Shown in pieces: positions 1 to 9,329 of a DNA stretch of 64,000 nt. Under the pieces are notes generated by a model. The model worked only from the letters and a program-made list of their open reading frames with translations, searched no databases and had not been told where the DNA came from. Both the position numbers and the translations under genes were made by a program. The stretch's first letter is position 1. The number at the start of each line of letters is the position of its first letter. The DNA lies in the NCBI GenBank assembly GCA_000818945.1, contig KN805376.1:90866-154865 (forward strand). Reading direction: 5' to 3'. The stretch is from Schizochytrium sp. CCTCC M209059 (taxonomy: Eukaryota; Sar; Bigyra; Thraustochytrida; Thraustochytriidae).

Positions 1-210
1 GGGGGGGAGGAAGAGAAAGACACCTCCCTCGAGGCAGGCAACATGCACGAGAAGAGGGTCAAGGGGCGCGCGCGGCTGAAAGGTGAGCTGCGAGGGATGG
101 ACTGGATTGTCTGTCTCTCAAAAAAAAAGGAAACAAAAAAATGGAAATGCAGTAGTACTAGGCCTACTACAATTGTGAAAGATGGGCGCGACGAGCCAAA
201 GTAAAAGAAG

Positions 211-612
211 GGTCGCCGAGTTTACGTGCTTGTCGTCGCGGTCAGTTGATTCTTGACGTAGCTCTTTGAAAATACACAGCGAACCGTTAGATCGCCGAGT
301 TTACGTGCTTGTCGTCGCGGCCAGTTGATTCTCGACGTAGCTCTTTGAAAATACACAGCAAACCCTTGGGCCGTGAGTTTACATGCTTGTCGTCGCGGTC
401 AGTTGATCCTTGATGTAGCTCTTTGAAAATACACGGCGAACCTTTGGGCCGTGAGTTTACATGCTTGTCGTCGCGGTCAGTTGATTCTCGACGTACCTCT
501 TTCGAAATACACGGCGAACCGTTAGATCGCCGAGTTTACATGCTTGTCGTCGCGGTCAGTTGACTCTCGACGAAGCTCTTTGAAAATACACAGCAAACCC
601 TTGGGCCGTGGG
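211..612. repeat. 78-79 bp minisatellite, five copies
   Basis: Five head-to-tail copies of a unit that contains a conserved core (tttacgtgcttgtcgtcgcg, then gtcagttgattctcgacgta, then gctctttgaaaatacac). The marker tttac(g/a)tgct starts at 221, 300, 378, 456 and 535, so the period alternates between 78 and 79 bases. The copies differ by scattered substitutions, and the unit end alternates between a gttagatcgcc form and a ttgggccgtg form. It sits just downstream of the 3' end of the Sec14-like gene. No open frame runs through it convincingly. Function unknown. Confidence 0.9.
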
Positions 613-658
613 TGCGCGCGAGGAGAGACTCTTGCCAATCTAGCAAAAAAATTATCTA

Positions 659-2128
659 TCACTGAGCGGCGAGGGTGGTGGGAAGCGCTGCCGAGCGGAG
701 GAAATGGCCTTCCCCGATCTCGTGGTCCTCAGAGGCGTCGTAATCGTCAGGGATAATGCCCCCTATACCCAGGATGGCTTTGCACTCGGGATCGCCATCG
801 ATCACGAGGTCCCCGCCATAGCATTTAGGCAAATGCTCCGGGGGGATACAGCGCAATAGTTCCTCGGTTGGTGTATTGGAAAAAATTTGAATCTTGGCTC
901 GCGTGTTGACGTCAAGAAAGGTCTTGACGACCTTCCAAATAAAGGAAAAGATCTTGGGCGCATTGATTATATAAGCCACCTTGAGACGCTCTGGATAATA
1001 AGTGTCATCAATGCTTACCGCGGCTTTGAGTACACGGATCCCGCGCGTGTGCCAGTGGCGCATGCTCAGCATCTTCACATCTGAAATAACCACCACCTGG
1101 TATTGTGGACGACCGATTCTACGCTGTGACTCAATGCACTTTTGCTCGATGATCTCCTCCTTGACCGCAGCAAAATCCAAGTATTCCTCGTCCTGCATGT
1201 GCTTCATGCACGTCGGCACGTCAAGGCGTCCAATACGATCAATAAACAAGGGGGTGCCCTCTCGGTCGCTGTAGCAAAAACCGCCTGGAACCCAACGCCG
1301 AAACGCACGGCTTGGTGCGTAGTCCGTGAGCAAGAGGTCCGGGCGCGTTTCGCGGCGCCACTGCGCTGCCGCGCGAAACATTGCCTCCGACTCGTCGAGC
1401 GATTTTCGGGCGCGTACAAATCGAATCAGCACGCAGTCGCTCAAGTCCAATGGTCGGGATGTACACTCGTCCTCAAGATCTGCGAGACGCTCACGCAGCT
1501 CTTCGACGCTGGCGAGCTCTGCCTCGCTCTTGATGACCCAGCCGTCCACGGTTGACGGCATTTGCACGGAGCCGGTCGTCTCGCTCTCCTCTCCTACGGA
1601 CGCTTCCTCTCGGATTGAGCGCATCTGCGGAGGTCGCGTCGACGGTGCGCCTGTTTTGCCAACCTCGGCCTTTAACGTTCTTCGGCGCTGCCCTACGGCA
1701 CGCGCTCGTGCCATAGACGCTTCTCCTTCACCTTCTCCTTCTTTTTGATCAATCCTGCCATCTTCGGTCCAGCTACCAGCAATCACATATCCCAGCATCG
1801 CGGCGCAAACGAGACTGCCAGAGACCATGCGGTGGGTCTCGTCCTGGATCTGGTTGACTACAAGCTCGAGGCTAAGAATTAGCCCACAAAGCGCGAGAAG
1901 AGCCCGGTTCATTGCCCTTTCATACCGCCCACCGGCACGCAGACGAAGCTCTCGGACGGCTGCCAGCATTTCATGCTCTAAATCGGCAAGTCTTTCTTCG
2001 GCTTCGCGAATGACAACGTCCTCTCTACTGTCAAGCTTGTCCCTCTCTTCGTCGTTGCCATCATCGTCGTCGTCTTTTCGCGCTCCAACGTGCTGCTCGA
2101 CAGAGCCCGTCCTCTCCAGCAGCGCCAT
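659..2128 (-). CDS. Sec14-like CRAL-TRIO lipid-binding protein, membrane-anchored
   Basis: Predicted phosphatidylinositol/lipid-transfer protein of the Sec14 family. From the ATG at 2128 (489 aa) there is an acidic N-terminus, then two hydrophobic stretches at about residues 72-92 and 100-120 that look like a membrane hairpin, and a low-complexity linker. A CRAL-TRIO N-terminal helix bundle follows (about 210-265, with LIRFVRARKSLDESEAMFRA). Then comes the CRAL-TRIO lipid-binding lobe (about 280-450, with the family signature YYPERLKVAYIINAPKIFSF and ending IPPEHLPKCYGG). The frame extends upstream only through a TTG, so the ATG is preferred. The membrane hairpin ahead of the Sec14 domain is the unusual part; it would tether the protein to a membrane. 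It is divergent to the membrane-protein gene beginning at 2855. The fold is certain from the motifs; the ligand is unknown. Confidence 0.88.
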   Translation of the reverse strand: MALLERTGSVEQHVGARKDDDDDGNDEERDKLDSREDVVIREAEERLADLEHEMLAAVRELRLRAGGRYERAMNRALLALCGLILSLELVVNQIQDETHRMVSGSLVCAAMLGYVIAGSWTEDGRIDQKEGEGEGEASMARARAVGQRRRTLKAEVGKTGAPSTRPPQMRSIREEASVGEESETTGSVQMPSTVDGWVIKSEAELASVEELRERLADLEDECTSRPLDLSDCVLIRFVRARKSLDESEAMFRAAAQWRRETRPDLLLTDYAPSRAFRRWVPGGFCYSDREGTPLFIDRIGRLDVPTCMKHMQDEEYLDFAAVKEEIIEQKCIESQRRIGRPQYQVVVISDVKMLSMRHWHTRGIRVLKAAVSIDDTYYPERLKVAYIINAPKIFSFIWKVVKTFLDVNTRAKIQIFSNTPTEELLRCIPPEHLPKCYGGDLVIDGDPECKAILGIGGIIPDDYDASEDHEIGEGHFLRSAALPTTLAAQ

Positions 2129-2854
2129 GCTGCAACACCTCGACTTTTCAACAAATACTGCCTGGATATCTGACGAGGCGCGCACCAACCTGGGCTCGCG
2201 CTACAACGAGACACGCGCGTGAGTGAAGTTACGGCTAACTTGCTGCGCGGCCCAAGGCTGCGCAGCACAAGCGCCCTTTACACGCGTTCTATCTCTGTAA
2301 TCCTTTTGCGCGCGTCGCGCTTGCCTTGCTCGCTTGCCTTGTTTGCTTGCCTTGCTTGCTTGCCTCGCTTGTTTGCCTTACGAGAAGGATGCGCAACCCA
2401 AATTTACATCTTCCTTGTTCGGAGCTGTGTCCTGCCGAGGCGCGTGTTGGCCATGTGAGAGGAAATGAGTGTGCAAACTAGCAAGCAAGTAGAGCCTAGG
2501 CCTTGCAGGAATTAAATGAAAACTCCACCTACCGAGTGACCCTGCCCGTCTGCATCGTTCGCATGTATCTGACTAACTCATGGCTTCTCGCTGTTCTTCG
2601 TTCATTTTATTCGTTATATTTTTGTTTTCGACAAGGAATGTGCGAGCGCCGCTTGCAATGTGCGACGCCTGAGGGCGCTCAAGCTTCAGATCGCACGCGC
2701 ACATATGCATGTACACATGCACGGCGGAAGAACAACATCGTCTTCGCCACGACAAGCCAAAACAAGAGCCAGTAAGAGTTCTTTGTGCATAGTAGGGGCA
2801 AGTGAAACACACCTCAACGGTCAAAACTCAAATAGAGTCAACTTCGTATGCTCC
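2129..2854. other. Divergent intergenic region with degenerate CTTGC repeats
   Basis: About 0.7 kb between the divergent Sec14-like gene and the frameshifted membrane-protein gene. It must carry both promoters. Around 2320-2380 there is an imperfect cttgcttgcctt-type repeat. No ORF or RNA gene could be supported here. Confidence 0.5.
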
Positions 2855-4368
2855 ATGAAGACAAGCTTAAGAGACGTGTTTGCCTTCCTTACGGTGCTGA
2901 CGGTAGCGCCGCGAAAAGGATGCGCGTCCTTGGTTCTGCACAGCTCGTCAGGGGCGAGCGTAGTTCTCGTCGAGGATGCGTACGTGAGGAGTTCATACTT
3001 TGGACCTGTTCCAACAGAGACGTTCACGCCTAGTCGGCGCAACCTGCCCATAACCTATGTTGATGATGTTTCCATGACTACCTTTTGCAGGGCATTCGAG
3101 AATGACGAAATCATCCTCGATCACGCTGATCATCTGATCCTCTTCATGGATGAAAGTGACTACACTTGTGCCGGCAACCTTGGAACATTAGCCAACCAAA
3201 GATATCTTGAAAAGTGGTGTCAATTGAATGCCACCATCATGCAAATTTCAAGAGATTACTTCTTCAGATACTTTTTTAACCCTCCTCCGGACCGCTACCG
3301 AGGAATGCTTGACGGCCCCGCGGGTGAGGCCGTCGCAAGCTGCTTCTGGGGTCGTGGGCGACTCTCAGAGTCCAGCGAGGCCGCCGAAGCCCTCGAACTA
3401 CTTTCGATCAATTCGACGGAGTATGTGGGCGACCTTGCGCTCACCTGGCATCGCTTCCAGCGCCCCTTGCCGTGGCTTATTTGGCAAGGTCTCGTCGGTA
3501 TAATTTTTTGGGCAATCGCAGCGGCTGGGGCTCGTACCCTTCATTATCGATTGTACCGGACACGTATTTGGTCTTTGGAACACATTGTCATTCTCTTCAT
3601 CAACATGTCTTCAGCGTTACTGCTCGGAACGCTGCGTTTTCTTTCGGCAACTTGGGAAATCAACATGGCTTCAGAAATTTTTGTTTATCAAGATTTATTC
3701 ACGCTGGGAGTAGCTCAGTTCTGCTCATATCTGTATACTCAAGATTTCTGACCAAAGTGCGAGTAAGAGAGCGCGAACGAGAGTTGCAACGTGTCGCACT
3801 CGCAATTTTTGCGTTCTTACTGGTTGTAATCGAAATTGGATACAATTTTTTCGCCATCCAGACGCTCGCGGGAACTTCAAGCTACATTGCGGTACTATTG
3901 CCCTTCATTATGATTGTCCTGCAGCTCCTGACCATCATTCAGCTGTGGTCAATGACCATGGAGGTGGCTGGCTCCCTTCAAAGCTCACGAGGATCTTACG
4001 CGTTTTCCAGGATCGCCTTACATCTCAAGTTCTGGATTCGTGTGTCGATCGTCGCTGCCGTGAGCTCGATCGTGGCGCTTGTTCTCGTTGCAACAGGCTT
4101 GATGGTATCTTATTACGCGCCATTACGAGGCATGTTCGAAATCAGCAAGTGTCTCAGTCTTTACGCAGAAATTATGGCATGTAGCTCGTTGCAAAAGCCA
4201 CGCTCCTCAAGTCGGCGCAGGATCAGTAAAAGTATCCGGCGATCTTTTTTCGGAATTCTCCGAGGAAAACCGTCGATGCGGACGCAGCCGCTCGACACTG
4301 CAACACAAAGCGAGCGCGTCCTGGATATCGACCAAGAAACGTTGCAGAGCAAAGATCAAACCAGCTGA
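2855..4368 (+). pseudogene. Frameshifted signal-peptide/multi-pass membrane protein (tandem paralogue of the gene at 4948)
   Basis: The first part starts at the ATG at 2855 with a signal-peptide-like N-terminus (MKTSLRDVFAFLTVLTV). It is colinear with the gene at 4948 through the ectodomain (TPSRRNLPITYVDD, YLEKWCQLNATI, GEAVASCFWGRGR) and the first three membrane segments. At about 3706-3712, inside the third segment just after VYQDLFTLG, the homology jumps to the next frame. It then continues to 4368 through three more membrane segments (FWIRVSIVAAVSSIVALVLV) and a basic tail. Against the paralogue four bases are missing at the jump. No GT-AG intron can restore the frame. Either this copy is a young pseudogene or the assembly has a small indel. 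The rest of both halves is free of stops, which favours a recent or technical break. Confidence 0.75.
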
Positions 4369-4947
4369 AGAGTAAGCGATCCGGGCATGTTTCGCTTGCG
4401 GATTGACAGTGAATTCAATCCAAAACCTTGCCTCTACGTCCGTCCCTCACGCTGTCGCTCACTGGCATTGTCTCTCACTTGCCCGTTGCACTAGTCCTTC
4501 AAACGCGCCCGTCACCGCAAAGGACAATCCCTCCTGTCCCTCCCCTTTGCAACCCCATCGTCGCCAGCGCTTGCGCACCGGGGCAATCCGTCAACGCAAA
4601 GGACAATCCCTCCTGTCCCTCCCCTTTGGAACCCCATCGTCGTCAGCGCTTGCGCACTGGGCCAATTGCGAAGCACGCTGGACCATCGACGGTGCCAGCG
4701 TACAGTGCTGTGACCCTCCAAAAATCCAACGGATAGAAATCTCGGCGAGGACTTTCTCTCTTCACACGGACTCCATTTTCTACTACCCACACCGGTCGCC
4801 GGACACTATTGCTAGTCGCCTAACTTTATGTGAGCACAGAATTGCACAAGATTTTCTGCCTGAAACGGCTATACCGGAGTTTTAGAGACCCGATCGGATC
4901 AGCGAGTTGTTTTCTTTTTAGTCTCGTTGTGTTGCGTCAGTTATGCA
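4369..4947. repeat. Intergenic region with a 79 bp tandem duplication
   Basis: The spacer between the two membrane-protein paralogues contains a direct duplication with period 79. The string cgcaaaggacaatccctcct begins at 4516 and again at 4595, and the copies run to about 4670 with a few differences. The remainder should hold the promoter of the gene at 4948. The open frames seen across it follow the repeat and are not credible genes. Confidence 0.7.
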
Positions 4948-6555
4948 ATGACGCGTATTTCGGTCGCGCTTGTGACGCTCGCGGCAGCACTTCTCTCGCA
5001 GCTCGAACAAACACACGCTTCTCTTATCCTGCGCGTCCCCGATGAGGAGAATGTTGTTCTTGCCGAGGTAACGATGCCATTCAACCATCTGGTGGGCTTA
5101 AGGGCAAATGAGACACACACGCCGTCGCGAGAATCACTACCCGTAACCTTCGTAAACGATGAGCTCATGACAAGCCTGTGCGAGGGATTTCAAAGCGACA
5201 GCATTGACGACGCCTATGCAGGGCACCTTCTGGTCTTTCACGATGGACTGGACTTCATGTGCCATGGTACCATCGGCAAGCACATGGACTACAAATACAT
5301 GGAAAAGTGGTGTCAGCTTGATGCCTCCATCGTCATATTTAGTCAAACGTACGATTATATGCTGGCGCATCCCATGGACCGCTTTCGAGAAATACTCGCC
5401 GGTGAAGCCGGGGACGCAGTAGCCTCCTGTTTCTGGGCCAGAGGGCGCGCTGTCACATCCGATGAAGCTTCTACAGCCTTGAGAATGGTGCAGGAGAACC
5501 CAGGTTTATATCTTGGAAATGTAAGCATCGACTACACGCGCTTCAAGCGTTCAATAGGGTGGCTTGTGTGGACTGGAGTCATGTCGGTAACGTTTTTTGC
5601 CGTGTCGATCATGGGTATTCGAATTCTTGTTCATCGCCTTCGCATAAGCTATCAGATATCAGCGATGCACGTGATCGTGCTCTGCATTAACATTTGCGTG
5701 ACCTTTCTATTAGGCTCTATTTCTGCAGCCAAACTAGCTTGCCGCGTGCCAATGGGGCTTGTGCTGCTCGTTTATCAGGACTTTTTCACCCTTGGTACGG
5801 CGACGTCCGTTCTCCTCATTGATATTTATGCGGATGCCTTAGAGCGACTCAGCCTTGACAAAGGACATTCTTTTCGAAAGTTGCGTAAACGATCCTTTGT
5901 TGTGGCGCTTTTCCTTCTTCTCGCAATCGAATTTTTTGCCGACTATGCGGTGATGGGCAACAATACGGGAGGCGAGACAATACTGGTGGTGATCATTGCG
6001 CCAACACTAATTCTTATTCAAATCGTGGTCATTGCTTCACTGTGGCGAAAAACGACAGAGACGGCAAACCTTTTGCGAAACGCGCATTTGTCCCAGCGGA
6101 ATACAAGTACGGTCCTTTTCCGCGAGATTGAGCTTCATCTGCGCTTTTGGGTACGAATTTCCGTAATTGCTGCTGTTGGAGCCATCGCGACTCTCGTCCT
6201 TGTCGCATCCGGCTTTATTGAGAGTCAGTACAATCTCGTTCGAGGTCTTTTCGATGCCAGTCGATGTTTGGGTCTCTTGGCAGAAATTAACGCCTGCAAA
6301 TCTCTTCGAAAACCAAAGAGCAAGCTTCAGAGAAAATTGAGCTCCAAAGCGAATCCTCGGAGCGTTGCCAAGAAGCGTCAGTCGCGCGCGATACATCCTA
6401 GATCTACGATGGCGACTGTTGCATCTGTAAATCGTGCAGCGGATGCTAACTCAAATAGCGGGATCGACATGATCAATTCTCTGGTGACAGAGGATCCGAG
6501 TTCGCGTGAGGTTTATAGCGAAATACAGGAGGTTCGAAGCGATAGACTGAATTAA
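4948..6555 (+). CDS. Signal-peptide protein with ectodomain and 6-7 membrane segments, family unrecognised
   Basis: Predicted surface or endomembrane multi-pass protein of 535 aa from the ATG at 4948, chosen because a signal peptide follows directly (MTRISVALVTLAAALL). The ectodomain of about 190 aa has conserved Cys/Trp motifs shared with the upstream copy (TPSRESLPVTFVND, YMEKWCQLDASI, GDAVASCFWARGR) and N-glycosylation sites (NET, NVS). Six clear hydrophobic helices follow (beginning IGWLVWTGVMSVTFFAVSIM, AMHVIVLCINICVTFLLG, GLVLLVYQDFFTLGTATSVL, SFVVALFLLLAIEFF, ETILVVIIAPTLILIQIVVI, FWVRISVIAAVGAIATLVLV), perhaps a seventh, then a basic Ser-rich cytosolic tail. The topology is receptor-like. 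A distant relation to 7TM families such as THH1/TOM1 is possible but untested. The function is unknown; the conserved cysteines suggest a folded extracellular domain. Confidence 0.85.
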   Translation: MTRISVALVTLAAALLSQLEQTHASLILRVPDEENVVLAEVTMPFNHLVGLRANETHTPSRESLPVTFVNDELMTSLCEGFQSDSIDDAYAGHLLVFHDGLDFMCHGTIGKHMDYKYMEKWCQLDASIVIFSQTYDYMLAHPMDRFREILAGEAGDAVASCFWARGRAVTSDEASTALRMVQENPGLYLGNVSIDYTRFKRSIGWLVWTGVMSVTFFAVSIMGIRILVHRLRISYQISAMHVIVLCINICVTFLLGSISAAKLACRVPMGLVLLVYQDFFTLGTATSVLLIDIYADALERLSLDKGHSFRKLRKRSFVVALFLLLAIEFFADYAVMGNNTGGETILVVIIAPTLILIQIVVIASLWRKTTETANLLRNAHLSQRNTSTVLFREIELHLRFWVRISVIAAVGAIATLVLVASGFIESQYNLVRGLFDASRCLGLLAEINACKSLRKPKSKLQRKLSSKANPRSVAKKRQSRAIHPRSTMATVASVNRAADANSNSGIDMINSLVTEDPSSREVYSEIQEVRSDRLN

Positions 6556-6990
6556 TTGTGACACTACATCACGCAACGGCCTCGAGATGAGAACAGTTTT
6601 CTCACAATGCGTGATGTGATGTGAGGGCGAGTGACTTGAACAGCGCTGAAGAGACTGGCTTAGGACGATTTGTCTGTAAAATATTTTCACTTGTCATTCA
6701 CCGTCTCTTGGCTGTCTTCACAGAGATGAATAAAGATGGGGATAATGGGGCAAATCTGCGACGCCAAGGCGTAGACAACGAAAGCGATTAGTTCATGAAG
6801 TAAGATTACCTTTTCCGTTTTTGTCTTGCAAAAGAAGCGCATCAAGTTAAGCAGTATAAGAAATAACGTTGTGGCGCAAATGCATACGACGAAAGAAAGA
6901 ACGTGACGCATGAATAGAAAGATTGAATAATGCGTCTCGAAGTCACTCAAAAACCAAGCGAGTAATGCTTATGCAAAAACAACGAATCGA
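6556..6990. other. Convergent intergenic region
   Basis: AT-richer spacer between two converging genes. On the minus strand an open frame from an ATG at 6911 down to 6687 would encode 74 residues with two hydrophobic stretches. It has no recognised family and may be chance. No RNA gene was seen. Confidence 0.4.
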
Positions 6991-8514
6991 TCACCATGAC
7001 TGTAAAAAGGGAGCAGAGCGCATCTTGCCCACCCAAGATATCTCAGTGCCACCGCGCAGAATGACACGATTCCTCTCGCTCGACACCGTCAGCTCCGTGA
7101 CTCCAGTACGCGACGAGTTTTGCAGCGCACGGAGATCATCCTTGCCTAACTTCGTGGACCAATATGGACCAATGTAGCAGTGCGCGCTCCCCGTAAAGGG
7201 GTCCTCAGGAACGCCCAGCGCGGGGGCAAAGAACCGACTGACCATGTCAAAGTCATCACTATCGCTCGCCTTGGCCGTGACGCTGACGCCGCGCGTCTCA
7301 ATGTCGGCCAGGAGGCCCATGTCCACTTTGAGATTGTCGACGATGTCTCTGCTGCTGACTTCAACCAAGAGATCCATCCTATTGCGGCCAACGAAGACCA
7401 CTTGCGAAGGATCGACGCCTAGGGCGCGAATGACTTGCCCCCTGGACTCGTCCGAGGCCGGCAAGTCTTCGGAAATCGTTTCAAGAGGAAAGTCCAGAGC
7501 GACTTTGCCTTCCGCGTCGCGATCTGCGCGAAGCACGCCACTGCGCGTCTCGAAGAGCAAGGTATTAATGTCATTGAGATAACCCGGAGGGAGGAGCTCG
7601 GTCTCGCCCGCCCACAATGCAAAGGCCGAGGCCTGCGTAGCATGACCGCAAAGAACAACCTCACCTCCCGGCGTTTTCCAGCGGAGCTCGAATTTGTGCG
7701 CTTTCGCCTTGTCTTCCGTCTCTGCGGGGCCCAGGTCGCGAAGAAAGGCGGTCTCGCTCAGGTTCATTTGCGCGGCAACGGCCTTCATGAATATTTCGCA
7801 CGAATCCTCCATGTTGGCAGAAGCAGCATCTGCTGCTCCGTCAGAATTCGCTAAAGGCGCAAACGTCCATTTCGACGAGCCTTCGTTCTCACCAAGCGAG
7901 CGCGTACGGAAAGGCAGAACACAAACTGCTGCCGGGTTGCCACTGAAAGCCTTTTTTGGGTTGTTGAATGCGTTGGCGCAGGCAATGGGGATCTCACGCA
8001 GCTGCAGCGCCAGCTCGAACCAAGTGTCCTTACCATGTTCAACACTGGACTGACCACGACTGCGAAAACCGCACGACTCGTAAAAGGGCACGAGATGCTC
8101 CTTTGCGAGAAGTAGCGCCTGGCGAATGTGCGAGGTTTCTTTGCTCGCCACAATGTGATCAAGATAGCGCCGAAGCGTGGCTCGCGCGAGTCCTTGACGG
8201 CGGAGATCCTCGCGGGTCACGACGCTGTGGATACAGAGCGTCGTACCTCCTCGAACGTGTTGCGACATACTTTCGTCGGTGAGTTCGTCTTCATTGGTGC
8301 AAGTTCCGTTCACAAAGCCGGTGATCGCCCCGTCGTCGGTGCTGAGGGCTACCCAGAAGAGCTCAGAGGCCTCGTCGCGCCGCTTCTTCATGCCTTCGGG
8401 CGATGCGGCTTCGTCTGCCGGGTAGCTGGCCTGTTCCATGGCGACGGCTGTCGCGAAGCTTGCTTGTCCATCGCCCTCATCGGGCAGCGTATCGGCACGG
8501 ACGAGTCGAAGCAT
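6991..8514 (-). CDS. AANAT-like N-acetyltransferase fused to PhzF-family domain (intact copy)
   Basis: Two enzymes in one 507 aa chain, starting at the ATG at 8514 (the frame runs further only via GTG). Residues 1 to about 170 are a GNAT domain of the arylalkylamine/serotonin acetyltransferase type. Visible features are YPADEAAS, then LCIHSVV with the catalytic-type His, the acetyl-CoA loop RRQGLA at about 105-110, and LVPFYESCGF with the catalytic-type Tyr. From about residue 176 a PhzF (phenazine biosynthesis-like isomerase/epimerase) domain follows. It has AFSGNPAAVCVLPF, the catalytic Glu in NLSETAF (about 254), LCGHAT (about 290) and EDPFTGSAH (about 437-445). Both active sites look intact. 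The substrate is unknown; amine acetylation coupled to an isomerase step is only a suggestion. It is head-to-head with a paralogue at 9330. Confidence 0.9.
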   Translation of the reverse strand: MLRLVRADTLPDEGDGQASFATAVAMEQASYPADEAASPEGMKKRRDEASELFWVALSTDDGAITGFVNGTCTNEDELTDESMSQHVRGGTTLCIHSVVTREDLRRQGLARATLRRYLDHIVASKETSHIRQALLLAKEHLVPFYESCGFRSRGQSSVEHGKDTWFELALQLREIPIACANAFNNPKKAFSGNPAAVCVLPFRTRSLGENEGSSKWTFAPLANSDGAADAASANMEDSCEIFMKAVAAQMNLSETAFLRDLGPAETEDKAKAHKFELRWKTPGGEVVLCGHATQASAFALWAGETELLPPGYLNDINTLLFETRSGVLRADRDAEGKVALDFPLETISEDLPASDESRGQVIRALGVDPSQVVFVGRNRMDLLVEVSSRDIVDNLKVDMGLLADIETRGVSVTAKASDSDDFDMVSRFFAPALGVPEDPFTGSAHCYIGPYWSTKLGKDDLRALQNSSRTGVTELTVSSERNRVILRGGTEISWVGKMRSAPFLQSW

Positions 8515-9329
8515 CGTCTGCGTTGTCTCGAGATTTTCAAGTCCTCTCTTTTGCTCTCTCGCTCTCCAGATGGGTTTGGTGTTTGCAGTGATATTCGTCG
8601 GCACAAGCGAAATTTGATCTTGACCAACCCTCAGGCTGTCTCGAGCTTTTAACTTGATTCTACAATTATTAAGCTTGTGTCTCGAGTTGCTTTACTTACC
8701 TGAGGCGGCCCGAGACGGCCCGCGGCGTCCCACGGCGGTTCACGGCGGTCCACCTCCACCGCGGCGGCGGCTTGCCTTTGCATTCATTGACCGCAGCCTA
8801 TGCGGAATGCTGCTGGAACAAGCGGCGGGTGAGAATATTGTGTCAAAAGCAGATTGCAGTAGTTCTGGGAACCTTGCCTCTGGCTCATGAAGTTTTACGC
8901 TGGCAGGCATGTGGCAAAGTCTTGCGGAAAGTGTAGCAGCAGCTGCTGTTCTGACGGACGGCGACGGCGACAACAAAAACCATCACAGCGGAATGAAGTT
9001 CTCTTTTCAAGAGAATACCATGACAAGAAAGCACTCAGGCTGCAAGGCTCTCCGTCGCCAATTGGCTTTACGAATTTGAACCCTCTTGAAATGTTGATAA
9101 CATCAGCCATTGCACGTTGCTCTTCGCCTTCCTTTATTCTCCTGGAAAACCAAAGCCTTTCTCGTCGCCGAAGATGTGCTCTCCGCTCCGAGAATCGCAC
9201 CCAGCAGCAGTCTGCCTATATCCTGAATGGGATCCCGGCCATTCCAGCAAGAGAGCGGGACTGGCATGGATCAAAATCCTACGTATACAATGGGTCAAAG
9301 ACGCAACGTGTGAGAAGACTGCCGCCAGA
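8515..9329. promoter_or_regulatory. Shared divergent promoter region of the AANAT-PhzF pair
   Basis: About 0.8 kb between the start codons of the two inverted paralogues. It must contain both promoters and 5' leaders. A GC-rich cluster of cggcggtccac-like repeats lies at about 8700-8775. No core promoter element could be assigned with certainty. Confidence 0.45.

Noticed and set aside
6687..6911. 74-residue minus-strand frame with two hydrophobic stretches
   Set aside because: Short, no family, in a convergent AT-rich spacer; hydrophobicity can arise by chance from T-rich codons.
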